Source: Gadus chalcogrammus (Eukaryota > Chordata > Actinopteri > Gadiformes > Gadidae). From it: a stretch of DNA of 64,000 bases. A program made the translations under genes and the position numbers. The notes below the pieces were generated by a model that was not told the DNA's origin, searched no databases, and worked only from the letters and a program-made list of their open reading frames with translations. Shown here piece after piece: positions 30,819-45,190 of the stretch (positions are counted from its first letter, which is position 1; each line of letters opens with the position of its first letter). The stretch covers positions 18,579,007-18,643,006 of the forward strand of contig NC_079423.1 of assembly GCF_026213295.1 (NCBI RefSeq). Direction: 5' to 3'.

Positions 30819-31669
30819 AGCCATTGTGTGGATGCTTCTTTTGTTTTTTATTTGTTCTTCTAATTAAGTTTGATAAGCTAGAAAGACACAATTATGTTTA
30901 GATTGAGATGTTCCTCAATGTTGCTTTGAAATCGTGTACAAACCCTGATACACATTTGATAATGTGTGCATGTGTGGGTGTGTGTCTGTATGTGCATGCA
31001 TGCGTGTGTGCGCGTGCCTGTGTGTGTGTTCGCGTGCGTGCGTGTGTGTGTTCATGACTCATGATAGCATCAGCCCTCCTCCATTAGAGCGTGGTAACCA
31101 CACAGCTTCACCCAGCGGCCTCAGGCTATCAGACCTGCTATCTGTCAGACCTGCTATCTGTAGGCGGTACGGCTGTAAGTGATGGTCAAACCATCTGACA
31201 TGAGTCACAGCCCCTTTAATAGCATCTCACGGATGAGAGGGGGGGGGGGCGTAATGGAGGAGGTGATGGGGGGCGGGGACAGGTAATAACTGATAATGAG
31301 AACAACAAGGCTCTCACTGTGGAGGTACCCAGCTGTCCTCCAGTGGTGATGCATGAGTGTGTGGGTGTGTAGTGATTTGGTTTGTGATTGTGTGTGTTTG
31401 GCTGTTTGTTTGTGTATGTAAGTGTATATGTATCTATGTGTGTGTGTCTGTTTGTGTGCGTCCTCTAAATGTATGAGGGCAGTGAGGCGATAGTTCTCCG
31501 GTGTATCGATGTTCCCTCCGGAGGTACGGAGCGTATCGCCGGTGATTCCTCATGGCACCCGGTGAGGCCATAGTTTTGTAAAAACACACACTGGCAATTC
31601 ACTGAACACAAGGGCCCTGCTGTCCACAACACAACAGGACACACAACAGTGTTAAAACCGCTGGGTGGA
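30819..31669. other. GT-rich non-coding sequence
   Basis: Contains interrupted TGTG/TGCATG runs (30960-31055 and 31350-31460), a G run near 31231-31250 and no frame with recognisable domains. Confidence 0.6.
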
Positions 31670-31769
31670 NNNNNNNNNNNNNNNNNNNNNNNNNNNNNNN
31701 NNNNNNNNNNNNNNNNNNNNNNNNNNNNNNNNNNNNNNNNNNNNNNNNNNNNNNNNNNNNNNNNNNNNN
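31670..31769. other. Assembly gap (100 N)
   Basis: Exactly 100 N, usually a placeholder of unknown size. It separates the transposon zone from array A, so their true distance is unknown. Confidence 0.98.
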
Positions 31770-33440
31770 TCCGAATACCCCTATGTATTTGTGACATTTG
31801 TTCTGTCAGGCAGACTGCATTGCCCCCTTACCTCTAGGTGGGGTCCTTTTCCCATTTACTCATCCCACCGGCTGTCGGTATTGCCGATTTCCGAGGCGGT
31901 CGTCATGTAGCCCCCTGGCCGATTGCGTCCATCCGGCAGAATAAGCCTACCGAGTCCGATTATGCTTGACACCCACATTGCTGCTCGCAGCTATATTTGG
32001 GTGTCAAGCAACTATGTTGCGAGACAACCTATTGTTATTGCACGAATTCTTCTTATTATTATTATTATTATGCTGCCATTGGAGTCAATGGCAGCCCATA
32101 GAACCGCTTGGCGAAAAGTTGTGAAATTTGGCACACTTGTTCAGGACTGCCCCATTAGCCCATTAAGCCAATCTAAGGTAGCTAGCCCAAAAGCTCTAGC
32201 GCCACCAACAGGTCAAAGTTGGACATGCATTCATGTTCATAACTTTTGACCCATTCGACCAATATTCACAAACCAGGTATCAATGGATTCCTTGAAACAA
32301 GCCCAGTTCAACACACCCTATGACCTCATTGCGCCATGACGTATATTTCCGCCATCTTGGTTTATGTCAAAAACCATCAAAATGCTACTTCTATCACAAA
32401 TCTTGTCCAATCATCTCGGAACTTGGCGCACATGATCTTCTGGCCATCTTTGATAAAAAACATTGAATAGATTTGTCATATTCAAAACCGTTTGCCCGCT
32501 AAAGCCAGTCAAATTTGGCGGCAAAGCCGCCAAACAGGAAGTGAGCCAATTTCTCAGCATCCCTTTGACATATCATAACCAGGCTTGGTATATAGACCAA
32601 TGGCCTCATAAAGGTGACACTGATTGAATTTGGTGACCTTTGACCTCTAGGGGGCGCTGTTATTAATGTCGATGTGTTTTGACTCCTTTCACTTCACATG
32701 AGTATATTTAAAACTTATTTTCAATGTCTGGTGATACTATTAGACCTATCAGTATAGCTAGTGTATTATTTCTTGCAGAAATATCCGCGACAGCCAATGA
32801 TATTCGACCGCGAAGCCGCCAAACCGGAAACACGCCAATATATCAGCAGCCATTTGACATATCATAACCAAACTTGATACATAGACCCATGGCCTCATTA
32901 AGGTGACACTCAATGAATTTGGTGACCATTGACCTATAGGGGGCGCTGTTATTAATGACGATGTGTTTTAACTCCTCTCTCTTCACATGAGTACATTTCA
33001 AACTTATTTTTAACGTCTGAGGATACTGCCAGACCTCCTTATATAGCTTATGAATCATTTCTCATTGCAACATCAGAACTTGGCCGCCATGTTGAAAGTT
33101 GTCAAAATCAGTTGAAAATGTCCTAAGGCCACAAATTATGTCCAATCTTCATGGAACTTGGCATATATGTTCTTCAGACCAAGCTGAACAAAGGTATCAA
33201 ACAGCTTTCTCAAATTCAAAACCGTTTGGCCGTGACAGCCAATCAAACTTGACGGCGCTCATTAATGGGTAGACACTGCACTCGTGTGGCGACATGCGGT
33301 ACTTAATGCATAATGCAACAATGACTCTATTAACCATTCCGCCCGCTTACGATATAAACTGCAATACCCACTGGATTAGATGCTTCACGAACCACCTCCA
33401 GAACGGATACTTGTTTACATTGTGTCTCTTTTAGAGATAT
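31770..33440 (+). repeat. Array A unit, 5' part lost at the gap
   Basis: Starts inside the marker phrase, right after the N run. It has the 3' module from 31966 immediately followed by a 5' module at 31999, then about 1.4 kb of unit body. Confidence 0.85.
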
Positions 33441-34684
33441 TGTTCCGAATACCCCTATGTATTTGTGACATTTGTTCTGTCAGGCAGGCTGTATTGCGCC
33501 CATACCTCTAGGTGGGGTCATTTTCCCACATAATGCTCATCCCACCGGCTGTCGGTATTGCCGATTTCCGAGACGGTCGTCATGTAGCCCCCTGGCCAAT
33601 TGCGTCCATCAGGCAGAATTAGCCTACCGAGTCCGATTATGCTTGACACCCACATTGCTGCTCGCAGCTATATTCATTATTATTATGCTGCCATTGGAGT
33701 CAATGGCAGCCCATAGAGCCGCTTGGCGAAAAGTTGTGAAATTTGGCACACTTGTTCAGGACTGCCCCATTAGCCCATTAAGCCAATCTCAGGTCGCTAG
33801 CCCAACAGCTCTAGCGCCACCAACAGGTCAAAGTTGGGCATGCATTCATGTTCATAACTTTCGACCTATTCGACCAATTTTCACAAACCAGGTATCATTG
33901 GATTCCTTGAACCAAGCCCAGTTCAACACACCCTATGACGTCATTGCGTTATGACGTATATGTCCGCCATCTTGGTTTATGTCAAAAACCCTCAAAATGC
34001 TACTTCTATCACAAATCTTGTCCAATCATCTCGAAACTTGGTACACATGATCTTCTGGCCATGCTTGATGAAAAACAACGAATAGATTTGTCAAATTCAA
34101 AACCGTTTGCCCGCTAAAGCCAATCAAATTTGGCGGCGAATCCGCCAAACAGGAAGTGAGCCGATTTCTCAGCATCCCTTTGACATATCATAACCTGACT
34201 TGGTATACAGACCAATGGCCTCATAAAGGTGACACTGATTTAATTTGGTGACCTTTGACCTGTAGGGGGCGCTGTTATTAATGTCCATGTGTTTTGACCT
34301 CTTTCTCTTCACATGAGTACATTTACAACTTATTTTCAATGTCTGGTGATACTATCAGACCTCCCCGTATAGCTAGTATATTATAACTTGCACAAATATC
34401 CGCGACAGCCAATGATATTCAACCGCGAAGCCGCCAAACTGGAAAAACGCCAATATCTCAGCATCCCTTGGACAAATCATAACCAAACTTGATACATAGA
34501 CCCATAACATCATTATGGGGACACTCAATGAATTTGGTGACCATTGACCTCTAGGGGGCGCTATAATTAATGAAGACGTGTTTTAACTCCTCTCTCTTCA
34601 CATGAGTACATTTCAAACTTATTTTCAATGTTTAATGATACTGTCAGACCTCCCCATATATCTTGTAAATTATTTTGTTGATAT
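33441..34684 (+). repeat. Array A unit, 1,244 bp
   Basis: Standard unit with only a 3' module and a short ATTATT joint. Confidence 0.88.
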
Positions 34685-35997
34685 TGTTCCGAATACCCCT
34701 ATGTATTTGTGACATTTGTTCTGTCAGGCAGACTGCATTGCCCCCTTACCTCTAGGTGGGGTCCTTTTCCCATTTACTCATCCCACCGGCTGTCGGTATT
34801 GCCGATTTCCGAGGCGGTCGTCATGTAGCCCCCTGGCCGATTGCGTCCATCCGGCAGAATAAGCCTACCGAGTCCGATTATGCTTGACACCCACATTGCT
34901 GCTCGCAGCTATATTTGGGTGTCAAGCAACTATGTTGCGAGACAACCTATTGTTATTGTACGAATTCTTCTTCTTATTATTATTATTATTATTATTATGC
35001 TGCCATTGGAGTCAATGGCAGCCCATAGAACCGCTTGGCGAAAAGTTGTGAAATTTGGCACACTTGTTCAGGACTGCCCCATTAGCCCATTAAGCCAATC
35101 TAAGGTCGCTAGCCCAACAGCTCTAGCGCCACCAACAGGTCAAAGTTGGGCATGCATTCATGTTCATAACTTTTGACCTATTCGACCAATTTTCACAAAC
35201 CAGGTATCATTGGATTCCTTGAACCAAGCCCAGTTCAACAAACCCTATGACGTCATTGCGCCATGACGTATATGTCCGCCATCTTGGTTTATGTCAAAAA
35301 CCTTCAAAATGCTACTCCTATCACAAATCTTGTCCAATCATCTCGAAACTTGGCACACATGATCTTCTGGCCATCCTTGATGAAAAACATCGAATAGATT
35401 TGTCAAATTCAAAACCGTTTGCCCGCTAAAGCCAATCAAATTTGGCGGCGAAGCCGCCAAACAGGAAGTGAGCCGATTTCTCAGCATCCCTTTGACATAT
35501 CATAACCAGACTTGGTATATAGACCCATGGCCTCATAAAGGTGACACTGATTTAATTTGGTGACCTTTGACCTGTAGGGGGCGCTGTTATTAATGTCCAT
35601 GTGTTTTGACCTCTTTCCCTTCACATGAGTACATTTACAACTTATTTTCAATGTCTGGTGATACTATCAGACCTCCCCGTATAGCTAGTATATTATAACT
35701 TGCACAAATATCCGCGACAGCCAATGATATTCAACCGCGAAGCCGCCAAACTGGAAAAAACGCCAATATCTCAGTATCCCTTGGACAAATCATAACCAAA
35801 CTTGATACCTAGACCCATAACATCATTATGGGGACACTCAATGAATTTGGTGACCATTGACCTCTAGGGGGCGCTATAATTAATGAAGACGTGTTTTAAC
35901 TCCTCTCTCTTCACATGAGTACATTTCAAACTTATTATCAATGTTTAATGATACTGTCAGACCTCCCCATATATCTTGTAAATTATTTTGTTGATAT
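34685..35997 (+). repeat. Array A unit, 1,313 bp
   Basis: Carries a 5' module at 34917 between the 3' module and the (ATT)n tract. From about 35.2 kb it joins the 5,844-bp higher-order repeat. Confidence 0.88.
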
Positions 35998-38099
35998 TGT
36001 TCCGAATACCCCTATGTATTTGTGACATTTGTTCTGTCAGGCAGACTGCATTGCCCCCTTACCTCTAGGTGGGGTCCTTTTCCCATTTACTCATCCCACC
36101 GGCTGTCGGTATTGCCGATTTCCGAGGCGGTCGTCATGTAGCCCCCTGGCCGATTGCGTCCATCCGGCAGAATAAGCCTACCGAGTCCGATTATGCTTGA
36201 CACCCACATTGCTGCTCGCAGCTATATTTATTGGGTGTCAAGCAACTATGTTGCGAGACAACCTATTGTTTTTGTATGAATTCCTATTATTGGGTGTCAA
36301 GCAACTATGTTGCGAGACAACCTATTGTTTTTGTATGAATTCCTATTATTATTATTATCCTTCAGTGGGAGTCAATGGCAGCCCATAGAACCGCTTGGCG
36401 AAAAGTTGTGAAATTTGGCACACTGGTTCAGGACAGCCCCATTAGCCCATTAACCCAATCTCAGGTCGCTAGCCCAACAGCTCTAGCGCCACCAACAGGT
36501 CAAAGTTGGGCATGCATTCATGTTCATAACTTTCGACCTATTCGACCAATATTCACAAACCAGGTATCATTGGATTCCTTGAACCAAGCCCAGTTCAACA
36601 CACCCTATGACGTCATTGCGCCATGACGTATATGTCCGCCATCTTGGTTTATGTCAAAAACCCTCAAAATGCTACTTCTATCACAAATCTTGTCCAATCA
36701 TCTCGAAACTTGGTACACATGATCTTCTGGCCATGCTTGATACAAAACATCTAATAGATTTGTCAAATTCAAAACCGTTTGCCCGCTACAGCCAATCAAA
36801 TTTGGCAAAGTAGCCGCCAAACCGGATGTAAGCCCATATCTCAGCAGCCCTTTGACGTATCATAAGCAAACTTGGTACATAGACCCATGGCCCCATAAAG
36901 TTTACACTGAATGAATTTGGTGATATTTGAACTCTAGGGGGCGCTGTTATTAATGTCGATGTGTTTTGACTCCTCTCTCTTCACATGAGTACATTTCAAA
37001 CTTATTTTTAATGTCTGAGGATACTGCCAGACCTCCTTATGTAGCTTATGAATTATTTCTCATTGCATCAGAACTTGGCCGCCATGTTGAAAGTTATCAA
37101 AATCAGTTGAACATTTCCACAGGCCACAAATTATGTCTGTGTTGTCTCTCCTGGCACTCATTTAATATTCTTACATTGATTTCTTAAATATGCATATGTA
37201 AAAACGGATGTGAATAATTACTTTACAGTTAAAATAAGCCAATGTATAAATTCATATTATTTTGCCGTTTTAGGTTTGTGATTATGTCACCTCCGGTTTA
37301 GTCACTTCCTGTGACGTCATTTCCTGTTAAAAATCTTACCTCTGTAGAAGGAATGGCAGACATGTGCATCTTCTGATTGTAATCCGCTAGCATCCACATG
37401 AAAGCATCTAAGAGGCAATGCCGTAAGTTTGTTTAATCAATGCAAGACATGTTTAAGATAATATATTAGAGTGGATTTAGTTAAAAATAATGTTTGATGT
37501 GTTGTTAAAAACGTTTTGGTTAGCAATTGTGTACAAACTAAAATCAATGCAATTGGCATCAGAATGTCTTCATGCAGTGTTAGACAGTTTATATTATTAT
37601 TTACAACTATGTACAACATGCTGTTTAGTCAAATGTACATTCAGTATTTTTGTATTCTTTTATTTGCAGTTTTCACCGTCTGTTAATGAGGAATTGTGAC
37701 AGTAAATGGTCAACCTTACTACGACTCTGTCTTCATTGGCTACGGTTTAACTCGGTGTTAAGTCAGGGTTACAACACACTGCACGAGAACACTACAATGT
37801 CCAATCTTCATAGAACTTGGCATATATGATCTTCCGACCAAGCTGAACAAATGTATCAAACCGCTTTCTCAAATTCAAAACCGTTTGGCCGTGACAGCCA
37901 ATCAAACTTGACGACGCTCATTAATGGGTAGACACTGCACTCGTGTGGCGACAAGCGGTACTTAATGTATACTACAACAATGACTATATTTACCATTACG
38001 CCGATTTACAATATAAACTTCAATTCCCGATGGATTAGATGCTTCACGAACCACCTCCAGAACGGATGCTTGTTTACATTGTGGCTCTTTTAGGAATAT
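35998..38099 (+). repeat. Array A unit with two 5' modules and a solo LTR, 2,102 bp
   Basis: 5' modules at 36233 and 36292 are stacked head to tail. The unit body is interrupted by the LTR at 37138-37796. Confidence 0.9.
37138..37796 (+). mobile_element. Solo LTR, 659 bp, ATGTC target duplication
   Basis: Starts TGTGTTGTCTC and ends GAACACTACA. It is flanked by ATGTC at 37133-37137 and 37797-37801. Units without the insertion read straight through (AAATTATGTCCAATC), so both ends are exact. It contains a CRE-like TGACGTCA near 37310 and CACTTCCTG/ATTTCCTG ETS-like sites. The parent retroelement is not identified; no coding region is present. Confidence 0.85.
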
Positions 38100-39347
38100 T
38101 GTTCCGAATACCCCTATGTATTTGTGACATTTGTTCTGTCAGGCAGACTGCATGGCGCCCTTACCTCTAGGTGGGGTCCTTTTCCCATTTACTCATCCCA
38201 CCGGCTGTCGGTATTGCCGATTTCCGAGGCGGTCGTCATGTAGCCCCCTGGCCGATTGCGTCCATCCGGCAGAATTAGCCTACCGAGTCCGATTATGCTT
38301 GACACCCACATTGCTGCTCGCAGCTATATTTATTATTATTATTATTATGCTGCCATTGGAGTCAATGGCAGCCCATAGAACCGCTTGGCGAAAAGTTGTG
38401 AAATTTGGCACACTTGTTCAGGACTGCCCCATTAGCCCATTAAGCCAATCTAAGGTCGCTAGCCCAACAGCTCTAGCGCCACCAACAGGTCAAAGTTGGG
38501 CATGCATTCATGTTCATAACTTTTGACCTATTCGACCAATTTTCACAAACCAGGTATCATTGGATTCCTTGAACCAAGCCCAGTTCAACACATCCTATGA
38601 CGTCATTGCGCCATGACGTATATGTCCGCCATCTTGGTTTATGTCAAAAACCTTCAAAATGCTACTCCTATCACAAATCTTGTCCAATCATCTCGAAACT
38701 TGGCACACATGATCTTCTGGCCATGCTTGATAAAAAACATCGAATAGATTTGTCAAATTCAAAACCGTTTGTCCGCTAAAGCCAATCAAATTTAACCGCC
38801 AAGTTGCCAAACCGGAAGTAAGCCCATATCTCAGAAGCCCTTTGACCTATCATAACCAACCTTGGTAGAGAGACCCATGACCGCATCACGGTGACACTGA
38901 ATGAATTTGGTGACCCTTGACCTCTAGGTGGCGCTGTTATTAATGTCGATGTGTTTTGACCTCTTTCTCTTCACATGAGTACATTTACAACTTATTTTCA
39001 ATGTCTGGTGATACTATCAGACCTCCCCGTATAGCTAGTATATTATAACTTGCACAAATATCCGCGACAGCCAATGATATTCAACCGCGAAGCCGCCAAA
39101 CTGGAAAAAACGCCAATATCTCAGTATCCCTTGGACAAATCATAACCAAACTTGATACATAGACCCATAACATCATTATGGGGACACTCAATGAATTTGG
39201 TGACCATTGACCTCTAGGGGGCGCTATAATTAATGAAGACGTGTTTTAACTCCTCTCTCTTCACATGAGTACATTTCAAACTTATTATCAATGTTTAATG
39301 ATACTGTCAGACCTCCCCATATATCTTGTAAATTATTTTGTTGATAT
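38100..39347 (+). repeat. Array A unit, 1,248 bp
   Basis: Standard unit with 3' module and (ATT)5-type joint. Partner of 43944-45190. Confidence 0.88.
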
Positions 39348-40594
39348 TGTTCCGAATACCCCTATGTATTTGTGACATTTGTTCTGTCAGGCAGACTGCA
39401 TTGCCCCCTTACCTCTAGGTGGGGTCCTTTTCCCATTTACTCATCCCACCGGCTGTCGGTATTGCCGATTTCCGAGGCGGTCGTCATGTAGCCCCCTGGC
39501 CGATTGCGTCCATCCGGCAGAATAAGCCTACCGAGTCCGATTATGCTTGACACCCACATTGCTGCTCGCAGCTATATTTATTATTATTATTATTATGCTG
39601 CCATTGGAGTCAATGGCAGCCCATAGAACCGCTTGGCGAAAAGTTGTGAAATTTGGCACACTTGTTCAGGACTGCCCCATTAGCCCATTAAGCCAATCTA
39701 AGGTCGCTAGCCCAACAGCTCTAGCGCCACCAACAGGTCAAAGTTGGGCATGCATTCATGTTCATAACTTTTGACCTATTCGACCAATTTTCACAAACCA
39801 GGTATCATTGGATTCCTTGAACCAAGCCCAGTTCAACAAACCCTATGACGTCATTGCGCCATGACGTAAATGTCCGCCATCTTGGTTTATGTCAAAAACC
39901 TTCAAAATGCTACTCCTATCACAAATCTTGTCCAATCATCTCGAAACTTGGCACACATGATCTTCTGGCCATGCTTGATAAAAAACATCGAATAGATTTG
40001 TCAAATTCAAAACCGTTTGTCCGCTAAAGCCAATCAAATTTAACCGCCAAGTTGCCAAACCGGAAGTAAGCCCATATCTCAGAAGCCCTTTGACCTATCA
40101 TAACCAACCTTGGTAGAGAGACCCATGACCGCATCACGGTGACACTGAATGAATTTGGTGACCCTTGACCTCTAGGTGGCGCTGTTATTAATGTCGATGT
40201 GTTTTGACCTCTTTCTCTTCACATGAGTACATTTACAACTTATTTTCAATGTCTGGTGATACTATCAGACCTCCCCGTATAGCTAGTATATTATAACTTG
40301 CACAAATATCCGCGACAGCCAATGATATTCAACCGCGAAGCCGCCAAACTGGAAAAACGCCAATATCTCAGTATCCCTTGGACAAATCATAACCAAACTT
40401 GATACATAGACCCATAACATCATTATGGGGACACTCAATGAATTTGGTGACCATTGACCTCTAGGGGGCGCTATAATTAATGAAGACGTGTTTTAACTCC
40501 TCTCTCTTCACATGAGTACATTTCAAACTTATTATCAATGTTTAATGATACTGTCAGACCTCCCCATATATCTTGTAAATTATTTTGTTGATAT
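39348..40594 (+). repeat. Array A unit, 1,247 bp
   Basis: Almost identical to its neighbours, with the same joint length. Confidence 0.88.
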
Positions 40595-41841
40595 TGTTCC
40601 GAATACCCCTATGTATTTGTGACATTTGTTCTGTCAGGCAGACTGCATTGCCCCCTTACCTCTAGGTGGGGTCCTTTTCCCATTTACTCATCCCACCGGC
40701 TGTCGGTATTGCCGATTTCCGAGGCGGTCGTCATGTAGCCCCCTGGCCGATTGCGTCCATCCGGCAGAATAAGCCTACCGAGTCCGATTATGCTTGACAC
40801 CCACATTGCTGCTCGCAGCTATATTTATTATTATTATTATTATGCTGCCATTGGAGTCAATGGCAGCCCATAGAACCGCTTGGCGAAAAGTTGTGAAATT
40901 TGGCACACTTGTTCAGGACTGCCCCATTAGCCCATTAAGCCAATCTAAGGTCGCTAGCCCAACAGCTCTAGCGCCACCAACAGGTCAAAGTTGGGCATGC
41001 ATTCATGTTCATAACTTTTGACCTATTCGACCAATTTTCACAAACCAGGTATCATTGGATTCCTTGAACCAAGCCCAGTTCAACAAACCCTATGACGTCA
41101 TTGCGCCATGACGTATATGTCCGCCATCTTGGTTTATGTCAAAAACCTTCAAAATGCTACTCCTATCACAAATCTTGTCCAATCATCTCGAAACTTGGCA
41201 CACATGATCTTCTGGCCATCCTTGATGAAAAACATCGAATAGATTTGTCAAATTCAAAACCGTTTGCCCGCTAAAGCCAATCAAATTTGGCGGCGAAGCC
41301 GCCAAACAGGAAGTGAGCCGATTTCTCAGCATCCCTTTGACATATCATAACCAGACTTGGTATATAGACCCATGGCCTCATAAAGGTGACACTGATTTAA
41401 TTTGGTGACCTTTGACCTGTAGGGGGCGCTGTTATTAATGTCCATGTGTTTTGACCTCTTTCCCTTCACATGAGTACATTTACAACTTATTTTCAATGTC
41501 TGGTGATACTATCAGACCTTCCCGTATAGCTAGTATATTATAACTTGCACAAATATCCGCGACAGCCAATGATATTCAACCGCGAAGCCGCCAAACTGGA
41601 AAAACGCCAATATCTCAGTATCCCTTGGACAAATCATAACCAAACTTGATACCTAGACCCATAACATCATTATGGGGACACTCAATGAATTTGGTGACCA
41701 TTGACCTCTAGGGGGCGCTATAATTAATGAAGACGTGTTTTAACTCCTCTCTCTTCACATGAGTACATTTCAAACTTATTATCAATGTTTAATGATACTG
41801 TCAGACCTCCCCATATATCTTGTAAATTATTTTGTTGATAT
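40595..41841 (+). repeat. Array A unit, 1,247 bp
   Basis: Its second half matches 34.7-36.0 kb (GGCGGCGAAGCCGCC version), the end of the higher-order period. Confidence 0.88.
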
Positions 41842-43943
41842 TGTTCCGAATACCCCTATGTATTTGTGACATTTGTTCTGTCAGGCAGACTGCATTGCCC
41901 CCTTACCTCTAGGTGGGGTCCTTTTCCCATTTACTCATCCCACCGGCTGTCGGTATTGCCGATTTCCGAGGCGGTCGTCATGTAGCCCCCTGGCCGATTG
42001 CGTCCATCCGGCAGAATAAGCCTACCGAGTCCGATTATGCTTGACACCCACATTGCTGCTCGCAGCTATATTTATTGGGTGTCAAGCAACTATGTTGCGA
42101 GACAACCTATTGTTTTTGTATGAATTCCTATTATTGGGTGTCAAGCAACTATGTTGCGAGACAACCTATTGTTTTTGTATGAATTCCTATTATTATTATT
42201 ATCCTTCAGTGGGAGTCAATGGCAGCCCATAGAACCGCTTGGCGAAAAGTTGTGAAATTTGGCACACTGGTTCAGGACAGCCCCATTAGCCCATTAACCC
42301 AATCTCAGGTCGCTAGCCCAACAGCTCTAGCGCCACCAACAGGTCAAAGTTGGGCATGCATTCATGTTCATAACTTTCGACCTATTCGACCAATATTCAC
42401 AAACCAGGTATCATTGGATTCCTTGAACCAAGCCCAGTTCAACACACCCTATGACGTCATTGCGCCATGACGTATATGTCCGCCATCTTGGTTTATGTCA
42501 AAAACCCTCAAAATGCTACTTCTATCACAAATCTTGTCCAATCATCTCGAAACTTGGTACACATGATCTTCTGGCCATGCTTGATACAAAACATCTAATA
42601 GATTTGTCAAATTCAAAACCGTTTGCCCGCTACAGCCAATCAAATTTGGCAAAGTAGCCGCCAAACCGGATGTAAGCCCATATCTCAGCAGCCCTTTGAC
42701 GTATCATAAGCAAACTTGGTACATAGACCCATGGCCCCATAAAGTTTACACTGAATGAATTTGGTGATATTTGAACTCTAGGGGGCGCTGTTATTAATGT
42801 CGATGTGTTTTGACTCCTCTCTCTTCACATGAGTACATTTCAAACTTATTTTTAATGTCTGAGGATACTGCCAGACCTCCTTATGTAGCTTATGAATTAT
42901 TTCTCATTGCATCAGAACTTGGCCGCCATGTTGAAAGTTATCAAAATCAGTTGAACATTTCCACAGGCCACAAATTATGTCTGTGTTGTCTCTCCTGGCA
43001 CTCATTTAATATTCTTACATTGATTTCTTAAATATGCATATGTAAAAACGGATGTGAATAATTACTTTACAGTTAAAATAAGCCAATGTATAAATTCATA
43101 TTATTTTGCCGTTTTAGGTTTGTGATTATGTCACCTCCGGTTTAGTCACTTCCTGTGACGTCATTTCCTGTTAAAAATCTTACCTCTGTAGAAGGAATGG
43201 CAGACATGTGCATCTTCTGATTGTAATCCGCTAGCATCCACATGAAAGCATCTAAGAGGCAATGCCGTAAGTTTGTTTAATCAATGCAAGACATGTTTAA
43301 GATAATATATTAGAGTGGATTTAGTTAAAAATAATGTTTGATGTGTTGTTAAAAACGTTTTGGTTAGCAATTGTGTACAAACTAAAATCAATGCAATTGG
43401 CATCAGAATGTCTTCATGCAGTGTTAGACAGTTTATATTATTATTTACAACTATGTACAACATGCTGTTTAGTCAAATGTACATTCAGTATTTTTGTATT
43501 CTTTTATTTGCAGTTTTCACCGTCTGTTAATGAGGAATTGTGACAGTAAATGGTCAACCTTACTACGACTCTGTCTTCATTGGCTACGGTTTAACTCGGT
43601 GTTAAGTCAGGGTTACAACACACTGCACGAGAACACTACAATGTCCAATCTTCATAGAACTTGGCATATATGATCTTCCGACCAAGCTGAACAAATGTAT
43701 CAAACCGCTTTCTCAAATTCAAAACCGTTTGGCCGTGACAGCCAATCAAACTTGACGACGCTCATTAATGGGTAGACACTGCACTCGTGTGGCGACAAGC
43801 GGTACTTAATGTATACTACAACAATGACTATATTTACCATTACGCCGATTTACAATATAAACTTCAATTCCCGATGGATTAGATGCTTCACGAACCACCT
43901 CCAGAACGGATGCTTGTTTACATTGTGGCTCTTTTAGGAATAT
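41842..43943 (+). repeat. Array A unit with two 5' modules and a solo LTR, 2,102 bp
   Basis: Copy of 35998-38099 at +5,844. 5' modules at 42077 and 42136. Confidence 0.9.
42982..43640 (+). mobile_element. Solo LTR, duplicate copy
   Basis: Same LTR and same ATGTC flanks as 37138-37796, offset 5,844 bp. It arose by duplication of the host block, not by a second insertion. Confidence 0.88.
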
Positions 43944-45190
43944 TGTTCCGAATACCCCTATGTATTTGTGACATTTGTTCTGTCAGGCAGACTGCATGGC
44001 GCCCTTACCTCTAGGTGGGGTCCTTTTCCCATTTACTCATCCCACCGGCTGTCGGTATTGCCGATTTCCGAGGCGGTCGTCATGTAGCCCCCTGGCCGAT
44101 TGCGTCCATCCGGCAGAATTAGCCTACCGAGTCCGATTATGCTTGACACCCACATTGCTGCTCGCAGCTATATTTATTATTATTATTATTATGCTGCCAT
44201 TGGAGTCAATGGCAGCCCATAGAACCGCTTGGCGAAAAGTTGTGAAATTTGGCACACTTGTTCAGGACTGCCCCATTAGCCCATTAAGCCAATCTAAGGT
44301 CGCTAGCCCAACAGCTCTAGCGCCACCAACAGGTCAAAGTTGGGCATGCATTCATGTTCATAACTTTTGACCTATTCGACCAATTTTCACAAACCAGGTA
44401 TCATTGGATTCCTTGAACCAAGCCCAGTTCAACACATCCTATGACGTCATTGCGCCATGACGTATATGTCCGCCATCTTGGTTTATGTCAAAAACCTTCA
44501 AAATGCTACTCCTATCACAAATCTTGTCCAATCATCTCGAAACTTGGCACACATGATCTTCTGGCCATGCTTGATAAAAAACATCGAATAGATTTGTCAA
44601 ATTCAAAACCGTTTGTCCGCTAAAGCCAATCAAATTTAACCGCCAAGTTGCCAAACCGGAAGTAAGCCCATATCTCAGAAGCCCTTTGACCTATCATAAC
44701 CAACCTTGGTAGAGAGACCCATGACCGCATCACGGTGACACTGAATGAATTTGGTGACCCTTGACCTCTAGGTGGCGCTGTTATTAATGTCGATGTGTTT
44801 TGACCTCTTTCTCTTCACATGAGTACATTTACAACTTATTTTCAATGTCTGGTGATACTATCAGACCTCCCCGTATAGCTAGTATATTATAACTTGCACA
44901 AATATCCGCGACAGCCAATGATATTCAACCGCGAAGCCGCCAAACTGGAAAAACGCCAATATCTCAGTATCCCTTGGACAAATCATAACCAAACTTGATA
45001 CATAGACCCATAACATCATTATGGGGACACTCAATGAATTTGGTGACCATTGACCTCTAGGGGGCGCTATAATTAATGAAGACGTGTTTTAACTCCTCTC
45101 TCTTCACATGAGTACATTTCAAACTTATTATCAATGTTTAATGATACTGTCAGACCTCCCCATATATCTTGTAAATTATTTTGTTGATAT
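43944..45190 (+). repeat. Array A unit, 1,247 bp
   Basis: Partner of 38100-39347, one base shorter in an A run near 44950. Confidence 0.88.

Noticed and set aside
30964..31182. Cysteine/valine-rich small protein
   Set aside because: It is translation of imperfect TGTG/TGCG simple sequence.
31670..31769. Biological boundary between the transposon zone and array A
   Set aside because: It is a 100-N scaffold gap; the real junction is unknown.
37138..37796. Host regulatory island with CRE and ETS-like sites
   Set aside because: TG...CA ends, an ATGTC duplication and an empty site in other units identify it as a solo LTR; the motifs belong to the LTR promoter.
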